A stretch of DNA of 64,000 nt, taken from Streptomyces venezuelae (GTDB lineage: Bacteria > Actinomycetota > Actinomycetes > Streptomycetales > Streptomycetaceae). The stretch covers positions 5,635,001-5,699,000 of the forward strand of contig NZ_CP029194.1 of NCBI RefSeq assembly GCF_008642375.1, given 5' to 3'. Position numbers and translations under genes: made by a program. Position 1 is the stretch's first letter; each line of letters begins with the position of its first letter. The notes below the pieces were generated by a model. That model saw only the letters and a program-made list of their open reading frames with translations, searched no databases and had not been told where the DNA came from. Positions 16,444 to 25,089 of the stretch are shown here, one piece after another.

Positions 16444-18002
16444 GCCCCACCACGGTCATCATCGCGCCCCCGCCCACACCCAACGGGAACCTGCACGTCG
16501 GACACATCGCCGGCCCCTACCTGGCCGGTGACGTGTACGCGCGCTACCTGCGCGCCAACGGCCGGCCGGTCGTCTTCACGACCGGCACGGACGACAGCCA
16601 GACGTACGTGGTCGCGAGCGCGGCGAAGCTCGGCACCACTCCGCAGGAGCTGTGCGCCCTGTCCGCCAAGCAGATCGAGCGCACGCTCGAGGTGATGGGC
16701 ATCTCCGTCGACGGGTTCGCCCCCTTCGACGACGGCTACCGCCGGACGGCCCTGGACTTCCTCACGGCACTCCACGCGGCCGGCCGGCTCCGGCTCCGCA
16801 CCGGCACGTTTCCGTACCTGGAGCGCACCGGCGAGTACCTGATGGAGGGCCTGGTCGCCGGCGACTGCCCGGTCTGCCTGGCCCCGAGCCGGGGCGGGCT
16901 CTGCGAGTCGTGCGGTCACCCGAACAACTTCTCGGAGCTGATCGACCCCCGCTCCACCATCGACCCCACCGAGCCCGTCGCCTTCCGGGAAGCCGAGATC
17001 CTCGTCCTCCCGATGGAGGAGTACCGCGAGCAGCTCACCGCCTACCACGAGAGCCAGGGCGCCGGCTGGCGGCCGCATCTCGTGCAGCTGTTCAAGGAAG
17101 TGCTGTCCCGGCCGCTGCCGGACTTCCCCATCACCTTCCCGACCGGCTGGGGCATCCCGGCGCCGTTCCCCGAGACGCCCGGGCAGGTGCTCAACGCGTG
17201 GGCCGAGGGCATGGCCGCGTCGATGTACTGCACCTGGTGGGCCGGCGACGACCGTGCCGCGGCCACGGACGAGGCGTGGCGGGCCGAGAACTCCGCCCGG
17301 CTCGTGTACTTCCTCGGCTTCGACAACGGCTACTTCTGGGGCGGCACGCACCTCGCGATGCTGATGGCCCACGACGGCCGGTACATCCTGCCCGACACCA
17401 TCGTCTGCAACGAGTTCTACGAGCTCGAGCACGAGAAGTTCTCGACCAGCAAGGGCCACGTGGTCTGGGCCGAGGAGCTCGTCGACGAGGTGCCCCGCGA
17501 CCTGATCCGCTTCTACCTCTCGCTGACGTGCCCCGAGAACCAGCGCACGAACTTCAGCCGGGCGGCCTTCGAGCAGATCACGGCCGACCGGCTGGTCGCC
17601 CCGTGGAACCGGCTGTCCGACCGGCTCGCGCAGCGCCTCGACGACGCCGGTCCCACCGGACCGCTGCCGACCTCCGCCGAGGGCAGGGCCCGGGCCGCGG
17701 CGATGGAGGAGCGGTTCCACACGTGCTACGAGCTGTCCTCGTACAGCCTCGCCCGTGCCGCCGACCTGATCATCTCCCAGGTACAGCGGCTCGAGCGGAA
17801 CGCGGACCTCCCCGGCACGGCGCCCGGCGACCTCCTCCTGGAGACCCGGACGCTGCTGTCCTGCGCCTCGCCCATCCTCATCGACGTGGCCGAGCAGGCC
17901 CGTGAGGCCGGTGTCGCCGTCGACCTCCGAGGCGAGACCGCCGACGAGATCCCGCCGTTCCGACTGCCGCAGATCGCCACCCCTTCGAGGACCGCACCAT
18001 GA
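16440..18002 (+). CDS. MetRS-like amino-acid-activating enzyme, putative hydrazine synthetase partner
   Basis: A 520-aa class I synthetase-like protein of the MetRS type. The N-terminal Rossmann fold has PPPTPNGNLHVGHIAGPY (HIGH-type motif HVGH); a connective domain with a four-Cys zinc knuckle follows (CPVC then CESC), then the KMSKS-type signature KFSTSKG and an alpha-helical anticodon-like domain with APWNRL. Its position after a cupin and before ligases argues against the housekeeping methionyl-tRNA role. In the s56-p1 pathway the equivalent domain activates glycine and esterifies it to N6-hydroxylysine. The GTG start overlaps the cupin stop, and the stop overlaps the next ATG. It could alternatively supply an aminoacyl-tRNA. 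Confidence 0.82.
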   Translation: MSPTTVIIAPPPTPNGNLHVGHIAGPYLAGDVYARYLRANGRPVVFTTGTDDSQTYVVASAAKLGTTPQELCALSAKQIERTLEVMGISVDGFAPFDDGYRRTALDFLTALHAAGRLRLRTGTFPYLERTGEYLMEGLVAGDCPVCLAPSRGGLCESCGHPNNFSELIDPRSTIDPTEPVAFREAEILVLPMEEYREQLTAYHESQGAGWRPHLVQLFKEVLSRPLPDFPITFPTGWGIPAPFPETPGQVLNAWAEGMAASMYCTWWAGDDRAAATDEAWRAENSARLVYFLGFDNGYFWGGTHLAMLMAHDGRYILPDTIVCNEFYELEHEKFSTSKGHVVWAEELVDEVPRDLIRFYLSLTCPENQRTNFSRAAFEQITADRLVAPWNRLSDRLAQRLDDAGPTGPLPTSAEGRARAAAMEERFHTCYELSSYSLARAADLIISQVQRLERNADLPGTAPGDLLLETRTLLSCASPILIDVAEQAREAGVAVDLRGETADEIPPFRLPQIATPSRTAP

Positions 18003-19240
18003 AGCTGCTCGCCATCGAGGCCGTCCAGTACCGCACGTACTTCCAGGCCCGCTACCGGCAGGTGGTCGACCTGGGCGTCGACGTCCACGTACTGAACGGC
18101 ATCGGAACGGAAGACTTCTGGCCCGCGGACCGCTACCGCGTGGCCGGCAGCAAGCACGTCGACGACATCGTCGCGGCCGCACGGGAATGGCACGCCGAGG
18201 AGGACTTCGACGGAGTCTTCACCTTCAGCGAGTTCGGCGTCATGGCCGTGGCGCACGTCGCCGAGGCGCTGGGCCTTCCCACGATCGGGGTGGAGGCCGC
18301 CCGCACGAGCCGCAACAAGTTCCTGATGCGGCAGGCCCACGAGGAGCACAAGGCGCCGCACCCGCGGTTCCGGTACGTCTCCACCGTGGACGAGGCGGCG
18401 GCCGCCGCCGAGGAGTTCGGCTACCCCGTGATCCTCAAGCCGACGCTCGGCGCGGCCAGCAGCTTCGTCTTCCGGCTCGACGACGCCGCGGAACTGCGCG
18501 AGCGGTTCGCGACGGCCGCCCAGGGGATCACGGAAGCGGCCCTCTTCCAGCTGGAGGCCGACGGCATGGACGTCGGCCCGTCGGGCCTGCTGATCGAGTC
18601 CTTCCTCGACGGGGACGAGTACCTGATCGAGGCCGTGGCCTGGGACGGCGAGGTCCATCTGGGCTCCGTGGTCGACCGGGTCACCGTCGAGGGCGCCACC
18701 TTCGACGACGACGTGCACCACGCCCCCACCTCGCTCTCCGGGCCCCGGCTGGCCCGGGTGCACCAGGCCGTCACGGCCGCGGCGCACGCCCAGGGCCTCA
18801 GGCAGGTCGCGATGCACGCCGAGGTCCGCTTCCACGGCGACGAGCCGTACATCCTGGAGATCGCCGCCCGCCCCGGCGGCGGCGGCCTGGACCACATGGC
18901 GCGGCTGAGCGCCGGATTCTGCCCCATCCGCGCGACGGCGGACGTCGCCGCGGGGCAGCGGCCCGACGTCGACGGCTACACGCCCACCGAGACCCACACG
19001 GCGGCGATGTGCCTGATCAGCGGCCCCGGCGAGATCCGGTCGATCTCGGTGCCCGCGGAGGTCGAGGAGTCGGACCGGCTCTTCTTCTTCAACGTGACCG
19101 CCAAGCCCGGCGACCTGATCAAGCGCCCCCCCGAGGGCAACAGCATCCTCGGTTTCCTCGGTGCCACCGGCACCTCCCTCGAAGACGCGATGAACACCGC
19201 CACCGAGCTGGCGAACAAGATTGAGGTGTCCCTCTCATGA
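17999..19240 (+). CDS. ATP-grasp ligase 1
   Basis: A 413-aa ATP-grasp carboxylate-amine ligase. The N-terminal preATP-grasp region is followed by FSEFGVMAVAHVAEALGLPTIG and ARTSRNKFLMRQAHEEHKAPHPRFRYV, the ATP-binding strand YPVILKPTLGAASSFVF, the metal/phosphate region VDRVTVEG, and AEVRFHGDEPYILEIAARPGGGGLDHM, where the acidic ligands sit. The C-terminus is the usual sandwich/biotin-carboxylase-C-like domain. Such enzymes join amino acids through acyl-phosphates in place of NRPS modules. It overlaps the MetRS-like gene by 4 bp and the next gene by 4 bp. Substrates are unknown. Confidence 0.85.
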   Translation: MKLLAIEAVQYRTYFQARYRQVVDLGVDVHVLNGIGTEDFWPADRYRVAGSKHVDDIVAAAREWHAEEDFDGVFTFSEFGVMAVAHVAEALGLPTIGVEAARTSRNKFLMRQAHEEHKAPHPRFRYVSTVDEAAAAAEEFGYPVILKPTLGAASSFVFRLDDAAELRERFATAAQGITEAALFQLEADGMDVGPSGLLIESFLDGDEYLIEAVAWDGEVHLGSVVDRVTVEGATFDDDVHHAPTSLSGPRLARVHQAVTAAAHAQGLRQVAMHAEVRFHGDEPYILEIAARPGGGGLDHMARLSAGFCPIRATADVAAGQRPDVDGYTPTETHTAAMCLISGPGEIRSISVPAEVEESDRLFFFNVTAKPGDLIKRPPEGNSILGFLGATGTSLEDAMNTATELANKIEVSLS

Positions 19241-20055
19241 CCAGTGAGCGCATTGCCCGCCCGCGTCACTACCTGATGTGCCGACCGACGCACTTCGCGG
19301 TCGACTACTCCATCAACCCGTGGATGGACCCCGGAAAGCCGGTCGACGCCGACCTCGCGATCCTCCAGTGGGAGCAGCTGCACGCGCTGTTCGTCTCCCT
19401 CGGCCACACCGTGGAGCTGATCGAGGGCCTCCCGGGCCTGCCCGACATGGTCTTCGCCGCCAACGGCGCGACCGTCGTGAACGGCCGCGTCCTCGCCGCC
19501 AAGTTCCGCTACCAGGAGCGCGCGGCCGAAGGCCCCGCGTACGCCGACTGGTTCCGGACCCGTGGCTACGACGTCCACGAGCCCGTGCACGTCAACGAAG
19601 GCGAGGGGGACTTCCTCGTCGACGAGGACGTCATCCTCGCCGGCACCGGCTTCCGCACCGACCCGGAGGCCCACCGCGAGGCGGAGCGCCACCTCAGGCT
19701 CCCCGTCGTCGGCCTCGAGCTCGTCGACCCGCGCTTCTACCACCTGGACACGGCCCTGGCCGTCCTCGCCCCCGGCGAGATCATGTACTACCCGGCCGCG
19801 TTCTCCGAGCCGAGCCGGCAGTTCCTGCGCAACCGCTACCCCGACGCCATCACGGCGACGGACGAGGACGCCCAGGCGTTCGGCCTCAACGCGCTGTCCG
19901 ACGGCCGCAACGTCATCCTGCCCGAGGCGGCGACCAACCTCAGGGCCCGGCTCACGGAGCGCGGCTTCCACGCGATCGGCGCATCCCTCTCGGAGCTGCT
20001 GAAGGCCGGCGGAAGCGTCAAGTGCTGCACGCTGGAGATCCGCGACCGTGACTGA
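19237..20055 (+). CDS. DDAH/arginine-hydrolase-like amidinohydrolase
   Basis: A 272-aa member of the guanidine-modifying (pentein) superfamily, closest in look to dimethylarginine dimethylaminohydrolase and bacterial arginine hydrolases. Pentein residues visible: GLPDMVFAANGATVV, GEGDFLVDED (acidic guanidine contact), FYHLDTAL with catalytic His169, and GGSVKCCTLEI with nucleophile Cys263. Such enzymes hydrolyse arginine or methylarginine to citrulline or ornithine through a Cys-bound amidino intermediate; a few transfer the amidino group. It overlaps its neighbours on both sides, so it belongs to the locus, perhaps making ornithine/citrulline or acting on a guanidino intermediate. Specificity cannot be read. 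Confidence 0.8.
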   Translation: MTSERIARPRHYLMCRPTHFAVDYSINPWMDPGKPVDADLAILQWEQLHALFVSLGHTVELIEGLPGLPDMVFAANGATVVNGRVLAAKFRYQERAAEGPAYADWFRTRGYDVHEPVHVNEGEGDFLVDEDVILAGTGFRTDPEAHREAERHLRLPVVGLELVDPRFYHLDTALAVLAPGEIMYYPAAFSEPSRQFLRNRYPDAITATDEDAQAFGLNALSDGRNVILPEAATNLRARLTERGFHAIGASLSELLKAGGSVKCCTLEIRDRD

Positions 20056-20371
20056 CTTCGACGGGAAGCGCTTCCGCAATCCCGCCTACGGCGACCGGGC
20101 CCCGGTCGCCCTGTACCGCCAGGACGGCGATCTGCTGTGGGCCGACTTCGAAGGCGGTGACGTACGCAAGGGGGCCCTGTCCGGTCGGCAACTGGCCGAC
20201 GGCTCCCTGGAGTTCGGCTACACCATGGTCATGACCAGCGGCGACGTCATCACCGGCCGGTGCAACAGCGTCCCCGAGACCGGCGACGACGGTCGTGTCA
20301 CCCTGCACGAGACATGGGAGCGCTACGGGCCGCACGCGGCCACCGGCGTCTCCGAGCTGAGGGAGGTCTAG
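20048..20371 (+). CDS. Small beta-rich protein of the family often mislabelled n-acetylglutamate synthase
   Basis: A 107-aa protein. DFDGKRFRNP, the repeated pattern LLWADFEGGDVRKG then GYTMVMTSGDVITGRCNSVPE, and the ending VTLHETWERYGPHAATGVSELREV match the small soluble family that genome annotations name n-acetylglutamate synthase, although it has no GNAT or kinase fold. The alternating pattern suggests a calycin-like beta barrel that could bind a small ligand or intermediate. It starts at a GTG overlapping the DDAH-like stop by 8 bp and ends 1 bp before the next ATP-grasp gene. Function is unknown. Confidence 0.7.
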   Translation: MTDFDGKRFRNPAYGDRAPVALYRQDGDLLWADFEGGDVRKGALSGRQLADGSLEFGYTMVMTSGDVITGRCNSVPETGDDGRVTLHETWERYGPHAATGVSELREV

Positions 20372-20372
20372 C

Positions 20373-21626
20373 ATGCCTCCCTCCAACGGAGCCCTGGTCC
20401 TCGTCGTCGGCAGCGGCGGCCAGGCCTACCGCGAGTACCTCCTCGCGAGCGCCCGCGACCACCACGACGTCTGGCTCCTGGACTCCACCGAGCCGACCTG
20501 GCAGCGGCCCTTCGTCCGCGGCGCCACGGTGGTCGGGCTCATCGACAGGGCCCGGCTGATCCCCGACCAGGAAGCGCTGGTGAAGGCCGCGCTCGCACTG
20601 GCCGAGGAACACACCATCGCCGGCGTGTGGACGTACGACGAGACCCTCGTCGTCGCGACCGCGCACATCGCCGAGACACTCGGGCTCCCGGGCCTGTCCG
20701 TGGCGGGTGCGGAGAACTGCCGCAACAAGGAGCACACCCGCCGGCTGCTCACCGAGGCAGGGCTGCCGCAGCCCCGCTACCGCCACGTCACCTCGCTCGA
20801 CGCGGCGCGCGCGGCGGCCGTGGAGTTCGGCTTCCCCGTCGTGCTGAAGCCCCGGGGGATGGGCGCCAGCATCGGCGTGGTCCGCGCGGACGACGAGACC
20901 GCGCTCGACCACGCCTACGAGGTCGCCGAGCGGGGGAGCCACGGCGGCAACCCCGCGTACGAGGGCGGCGTCCTGGTCGAGGAGATGCTCGTCGGACCGG
21001 AGATCAGCGTCGACGGCGCCGTCGTGGCAGGGGCGTACAAGCCCTTCGTCCTGGCCCGCAAGCAGACCGGCATGGAGCCGTACTTCGAGGAGACCGGGCA
21101 TGTGGTCGACGCCGCCGACCCCCTGCTCTCCGACGCCGGGCTGCTCGACGTCCTGACCCGGGCCCACCGGGCCCTGGGCGTCCAGGACGGGATCACGCAC
21201 ACCGAGGTGAAGCTCACCCCGGCAGGCCCGGCCATCGTGGAGGTCAACGGGCGGCTCGGCGGCGGCCTCATCCCGTATCTGGGAAAGCTGGCCACCGGCA
21301 TCGACCCCGCGCTCGTGGCGGTCCAGGTGGCCACCGGCCGGGAGCCGTCCCTGACCGCGACCGCGCAGGACTGCGTCGGCATCCGGTTCGGCTATCCGCC
21401 CGAGGACGGCCGGGTCCGCGAGGTCGAGGTACCCCGGTCCGGCCCGGGCCTGGTCGAGGCGGCCCCCCTGACCACGGTCGGCGCCGTGCTGCTGCTGCCC
21501 CCGCGCGGAATCGTGGCGCGCTTCGGCTACGCGATCTGCCGGGGCGACGGCCCCGACGCGTGCGAGGCGGCGCTGGACACGGCGGAGAAGGCCTTCACGT
21601 TGACTCTCGACCCGATCGGGGAGTAG
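20373..21626 (+). CDS. ATP-grasp ligase 2
   Basis: A 417-aa ATP-grasp enzyme resembling the L-amino acid ligase group. VLVVGSGGQAYREYLLASA is the N-terminal Rossmann-like segment; the grasp domain has NCRNKEHTRRLLTEAGLPQPRY, FPVVLKPRGMGASIGVV, VLVEEMLVGPEISVDG and, at the acidic metal site, THTEVKLTPAGPAIVEVNGRLGGGLIPYL. The C-terminal domain has the GYPPEDGRVREVE region of the family. It lies between the small barrel protein and the flavin oxidase with gaps of 1 and 4 bp. It is distinct in sequence from ATP-grasp 1 and 3, so the three probably catalyse different couplings. Confidence 0.85.
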   Translation: MPPSNGALVLVVGSGGQAYREYLLASARDHHDVWLLDSTEPTWQRPFVRGATVVGLIDRARLIPDQEALVKAALALAEEHTIAGVWTYDETLVVATAHIAETLGLPGLSVAGAENCRNKEHTRRLLTEAGLPQPRYRHVTSLDAARAAAVEFGFPVVLKPRGMGASIGVVRADDETALDHAYEVAERGSHGGNPAYEGGVLVEEMLVGPEISVDGAVVAGAYKPFVLARKQTGMEPYFEETGHVVDAADPLLSDAGLLDVLTRAHRALGVQDGITHTEVKLTPAGPAIVEVNGRLGGGLIPYLGKLATGIDPALVAVQVATGREPSLTATAQDCVGIRFGYPPEDGRVREVEVPRSGPGLVEAAPLTTVGAVLLLPPRGIVARFGYAICRGDGPDACEAALDTAEKAFTLTLDPIGE

Positions 21627-21630
21627 CGCG

Positions 21631-22716
21631 ATGAGTATCGCGGTGATCGGTGGTGGCATCGCCGGTGCGGCGCTCGCCTGGCGGCTGCGCCGGCTCGACC
21701 CCGACGTGGAGATCACGCTCTTCGTCGGCCACCGCAGTGTCCGGGGGGACGCCACCGGTGCCTCCGGAGGAATGGTCCGAGGCTTCGAGACCGACGCCGA
21801 GTCGTGTCTCGCGGCCTCGGAGAGCCTGGCCGAGCTGGTCGCCGGTCCCGCGCTGCGGGACCGGGCGGACTACCGCGAGGTCGGCTCCCACTACTTCCTG
21901 GAGCCCGGGAGCGCCGACGTGGCGGCCCTGGCCTCGATCGTGGAGGCCAGACTGCCCGGCTCGCTGACGTGGTCGGCGGTCGAGGACCTCCCCGGGCCCT
22001 GCCCGGTCCGGGGCCTGCCCGACGGCACCGTCGCGGTGGTGGAGCGGCAGGGCGGGTACTTCTCCCCGCACCGGCTGCGCACGTCGATGACGAGCGAGCT
22101 GCTCGGGTCCCGGGTCGCGGTCTCCCAGGAACTCGTGACCGGAGTCCTGCCCGACGGCACGCTCCAGGGCGTCGACCGCGAGCACGCGAAGGGCTTCCGG
22201 GCCGTCGTGGTCGCGGCCGGCGCATGGACGCCGCACCTGCTGCTCGACCACGATCCGGTGGCCGGCGGCTTCCGGACCAAGGCGATCCAGTACGTCCGCT
22301 GCCCCGTCGCCCCGCCGGGGCTCGGCGCGTTCACCGACGAGACCAGCGGTCTCTACGGGCGTCCGCTGACGGACGGCGGCCTGCTCCTCGGGATCCCCAC
22401 GGACCGGTGGGGCGTCGACCCGGACGGCGTCGGCGTCGACCCGTCCCTGATCGGCACGCTGCTGGAGGTGGCCTCGGAGCGGCTCCGGCTGAAGCTGGAG
22501 CCGTCCGGCGTGGAGGGGTTCAGTTCGTCGGACTGCTACCACCGGGAGCCGGGTCTCGCCCTGCGCGACCTGGAGGACGGTTCGCCGGTGTACACGTTCA
22601 CCGGGGGAAGCGGGGGCGCCGCCAAGACGGTCCTCGCCGCGAGCCGGACCGCGGCCGCCGGACTCCTCGACCGCCTCGCGGCGGCACACCCGGGGGGCTC
22701 GCAGGCACAGAGATGA
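21631..22716 (+). CDS. DAO-type FAD-dependent amino acid oxidase
   Basis: A 361-aa flavoprotein of the glycine/D-amino acid oxidase superfamily. VIGGGIAGAALAWRLRRL is the Rossmann FAD motif; GDATGASGGMVRGF matches the conserved stretch after it; VVVAAGAWTPHLL is the second FAD segment, and VYTFTGGSGGAAKTVLAAS closes the FAD site. In the s56-p1 pathway a DAO-family oxidase cleaves the lysine-glycine hydrazine to release hydrazinoacetic acid; this gene is the natural candidate for that step. It lies 4 bp after ATP-grasp 2 and 98 bp before the next gene. Confidence 0.82.
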   Translation: MSIAVIGGGIAGAALAWRLRRLDPDVEITLFVGHRSVRGDATGASGGMVRGFETDAESCLAASESLAELVAGPALRDRADYREVGSHYFLEPGSADVAALASIVEARLPGSLTWSAVEDLPGPCPVRGLPDGTVAVVERQGGYFSPHRLRTSMTSELLGSRVAVSQELVTGVLPDGTLQGVDREHAKGFRAVVVAAGAWTPHLLLDHDPVAGGFRTKAIQYVRCPVAPPGLGAFTDETSGLYGRPLTDGGLLLGIPTDRWGVDPDGVGVDPSLIGTLLEVASERLRLKLEPSGVEGFSSSDCYHREPGLALRDLEDGSPVYTFTGGSGGAAKTVLAASRTAAAGLLDRLAAAHPGGSQAQR

Positions 22717-22814
22717 AGCCGGCCGGGTGGATACCGGCGCTCCCCCCTCCCTCCCCCCACGAACTCCGCGACAAACGACGGCCCGACGGCGGCCGTCCTC
22801 CGAAAGGTGATCCC

Positions 22815-23666
22815 ATGGCCACTGCTCACTCCTCCCTGAACGCCAAGGCCCAGCTGCTGCACTCGTACCACTCCGGAAGCACCCTCGTGCTGCCCAACGC
22901 CTGGGATGCCGCGAGTGCCGCGCTGTTCGCGGAGGCGGGCGCCAAGGCCGTCGCGACCACCAGCGGCGGAGTCTCCTGGGCCCTGGGACGTCCTGACGGG
23001 CAGGGCCTGTCGCGGACCGAGATGCTCGCGATGGCCGAGCGCATCGCCTCCGTCGTCGACGTGCCGGTGACCGCCGACATCGAGGGCGGCTACGGTCCCT
23101 CCGCGCAGGACGTGGCCGAGACCGTCCGCGCCGCCGTCGCCGCGGGCGTCGTCGGGATCAACCTCGAGGACTCGGGCGCCGCGGACACCACGCTCTTCGG
23201 TGTGGAGGCCCAGTCGGAGCGCATCAGCGCGGCCCGTGAGGCGGCGGCCCAGGTCGGCGTCCAGGACCTCCTGATCAACGCCCGTACCGACGTCTTCCTC
23301 TTCGAGGTCGGCGAGGCGTCCGAGCGCTTCGACGAGGTCGTGAGCAGGGCCCGGGCCTACGCCGAGGCCGGCGCCGACTGCCTGTTCGTGCCGGGTCTGG
23401 TCAGCCTGCCCGTCCTCAAGCTGCTCGTCGGCGCCTCCCCGCTGCCGATCAACGCGATGACCGGGCCGGGTGGCCCGAGCGTGGCCGAACTCGCCGCCGC
23501 CGGCGTGCAGCGCATCAGCGTGGGCACCGCGATGGCGGAGATCGCCTACACCGCGGCGCGCGCCGCCGCCCGCGAACTGCTCGCCGAGGACGGCGACTCC
23601 AAGGACGGCGACGCCAAGAACGCGGACCCGCTGACGTACTTCGACCTCAACGGTCTCTTCGTCTGA
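22815..23666 (+). CDS. Isocitrate lyase/PEP mutase family enzyme
   Basis: A 283-aa TIM-barrel enzyme of the ICL/PEPM superfamily. LPNAWDAASAALFAEAGAKAVATTSGGVSWALGRPDG is the N-terminal strand-helix region, ADIEGGYG and GINLEDSG supply the metal-binding acids, and NARTDVF precedes the C-terminal strands. The isocitrate-lyase cysteine motif (KKCGH) is missing, so it is not isocitrate lyase; the PEP-mutase motif EDK-x5-NS is also not seen. The family includes oxaloacetate decarboxylases, carboxy-PEP mutases and methylisocitrate lyases. A phosphonate role would need a partner decarboxylase, which is absent. Its task in this locus is unknown. Confidence 0.8.
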   Translation: MATAHSSLNAKAQLLHSYHSGSTLVLPNAWDAASAALFAEAGAKAVATTSGGVSWALGRPDGQGLSRTEMLAMAERIASVVDVPVTADIEGGYGPSAQDVAETVRAAVAAGVVGINLEDSGAADTTLFGVEAQSERISAAREAAAQVGVQDLLINARTDVFLFEVGEASERFDEVVSRARAYAEAGADCLFVPGLVSLPVLKLLVGASPLPINAMTGPGGPSVAELAAAGVQRISVGTAMAEIAYTAARAAARELLAEDGDSKDGDAKNADPLTYFDLNGLFV

Positions 23667-23697
23667 GCGCGGAATCCGAGTCGAGGCAGGAGGACAC

Positions 23698-25089
23698 GTG
23701 ATCGACCCGAACTGGGCAGGGCTGGCCGGCGAGCTGCGAGGGCGACTCTTCCGGCCGGGTGACCCCGGCTACCGGGTGGCCACCCACGTGCGCAACAAGC
23801 GCCACGAGGGCACCCGTACCCCTCGGGCGGTCGTCGCGGCCGCCGACACCGAGGACGTCAGAAGGTCCGTCCTGTGGGCGCGCGAGCACGGCGTTCCCGT
23901 CGTCGCGCGCTCCGGCGGCCACAGCTTCGCGGGCTACTCGCTCAACGACGGCCTGGTCGTGGACCTCGGCAGGTGCTCGCTCGTCGACGTCGACGCGTCG
24001 ACCGGTCTGGTCACCGCCGGCGGCGGCGCGCGCACCGGACAGGTGCACGACCGGCTGCGGCCCTACGAACTGACCGTCCCGACCGGGACCAGCCCGCTGG
24101 TCGGCATCGCCGGACTCACCCTCGGCGGCGGATGCGAGTACGCCTCCCGGTCGCTCGGGCTCACCTGCGACTCCCTCGTCGAGACCACGGTCGTCACCGC
24201 GAACGGCGACGTGCTCGTGTGCAACGAGACGGAGAACCCGGACCTGTTCTGGGCCTGCCGGGGCGGCGGCGGCGGGAACTTCGGCATCAACGTGTCGCTC
24301 ACCTTCCGGACGCACCCGGCGCGCGATGTGTCGATGTGCCGGCTGACCTGGGACTGGTCGGACGCGGAGCGCGTGGTCGATGCCGTGCAGCGCCTCATGC
24401 CGGAGGCGCCGCACGACTTCTCCCTCAACCTGAGGGTCGCCACGTCCGGCGCCGACTCGCTCTCGGCTGCCGGGAACCGCTTCGTCGGGGTCTCGGGCTA
24501 CTACTTCGGGCCCTCCGAGGAGCTGCGCGAGATCCTGGCGCCGGTGCTCTCCGCGGCGACTCCGCGGAGCAGTCACTTCGTGGACCAGACGTACTGGGAG
24601 GCGAAGGGGAACATGTCGCACCCCTCGCCGGTCGACGACCATTTCATGACCCGTACGAGATATGTGAAGCAGCCCGTCTCCGGGCAGGGGATCCGGTCGA
24701 TCCTGACCTGGATGGAGAAGTGGCCGGGGAGCAGGAACCCGGACGGGGGCGGACTCGGCATGTTCGCCTGGGGCGGCGCCATCAACGAGGTGCCCGCGGC
24801 CGACAGCGCGTTCGTGCACCGGGACACGATGTTCCTCGCCTCGATGGACGCCTCCTGGAGCCGCGAGGACTCCGCGCAGCAGGTCGACGCGGTCCAGGAC
24901 TGGGTCAACGGCCTCTACGCCGACATGGGCTCCTACATGTCCGACGCGTCGTACCAGAACTTCGTCGACCCGGAACTGGACGACTGGCGGCAGGCCTACT
25001 ACGGGGCCAACTACCCGCGGCTCGTCGAGGTGAAGCGCACGTACGACCCCACGAACGTGTTCGGTTTTGATCAAGGGATTCAGTCATGA
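23698..25089 (+). CDS. BBE-like FAD-linked oxidase, probably mono-covalent
   Basis: A 463-aa PCMH-type flavin oxidase with a C-terminal berberine-bridge segment. The FAD domain has VVARSGGHSFAGYS, where His75 would carry the covalent FAD bond, and GIAGLTLGGGCEYASRSLGLTCDSL. The second covalent cysteine in bicovalent members lies in a G-x-C-P motif; the equivalent here is TGTSPLVG, so only the His link is expected. The C-terminus has the BBE pattern WRQAYYGANYPRLVEVKRTYDPTNVF. Relatives oxidise alcohols, amines and C-H bonds. In this locus it could oxidise the hydrazine or the scaffold. GTG start; 31 bp after the previous gene. Confidence 0.82.
   Translation: MIDPNWAGLAGELRGRLFRPGDPGYRVATHVRNKRHEGTRTPRAVVAAADTEDVRRSVLWAREHGVPVVARSGGHSFAGYSLNDGLVVDLGRCSLVDVDASTGLVTAGGGARTGQVHDRLRPYELTVPTGTSPLVGIAGLTLGGGCEYASRSLGLTCDSLVETTVVTANGDVLVCNETENPDLFWACRGGGGGNFGINVSLTFRTHPARDVSMCRLTWDWSDAERVVDAVQRLMPEAPHDFSLNLRVATSGADSLSAAGNRFVGVSGYYFGPSEELREILAPVLSAATPRSSHFVDQTYWEAKGNMSHPSPVDDHFMTRTRYVKQPVSGQGIRSILTWMEKWPGSRNPDGGGLGMFAWGGAINEVPAADSAFVHRDTMFLASMDASWSREDSAQQVDAVQDWVNGLYADMGSYMSDASYQNFVDPELDDWRQAYYGANYPRLVEVKRTYDPTNVFGFDQGIQS

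Noticed and set aside
16440..18002. Reading the MetRS-like protein as the housekeeping methionyl-tRNA synthetase
   Set aside because: It is embedded by overlaps between a cupin and an ATP-grasp gene in a biosynthetic run, so a duplicated, repurposed enzyme is far more likely.
20048..20371. N-acetylglutamate synthase function for the 107-aa protein
   Set aside because: The family label is a database carry-over; the protein is too small and has no GNAT acetyl-CoA motif.
22815..23666. A phosphonate biosynthetic cluster based on the PEP mutase-family gene
   Set aside because: The diagnostic PEP-mutase loop is not seen and no phosphonopyruvate decarboxylase or other phosphonate gene is present.
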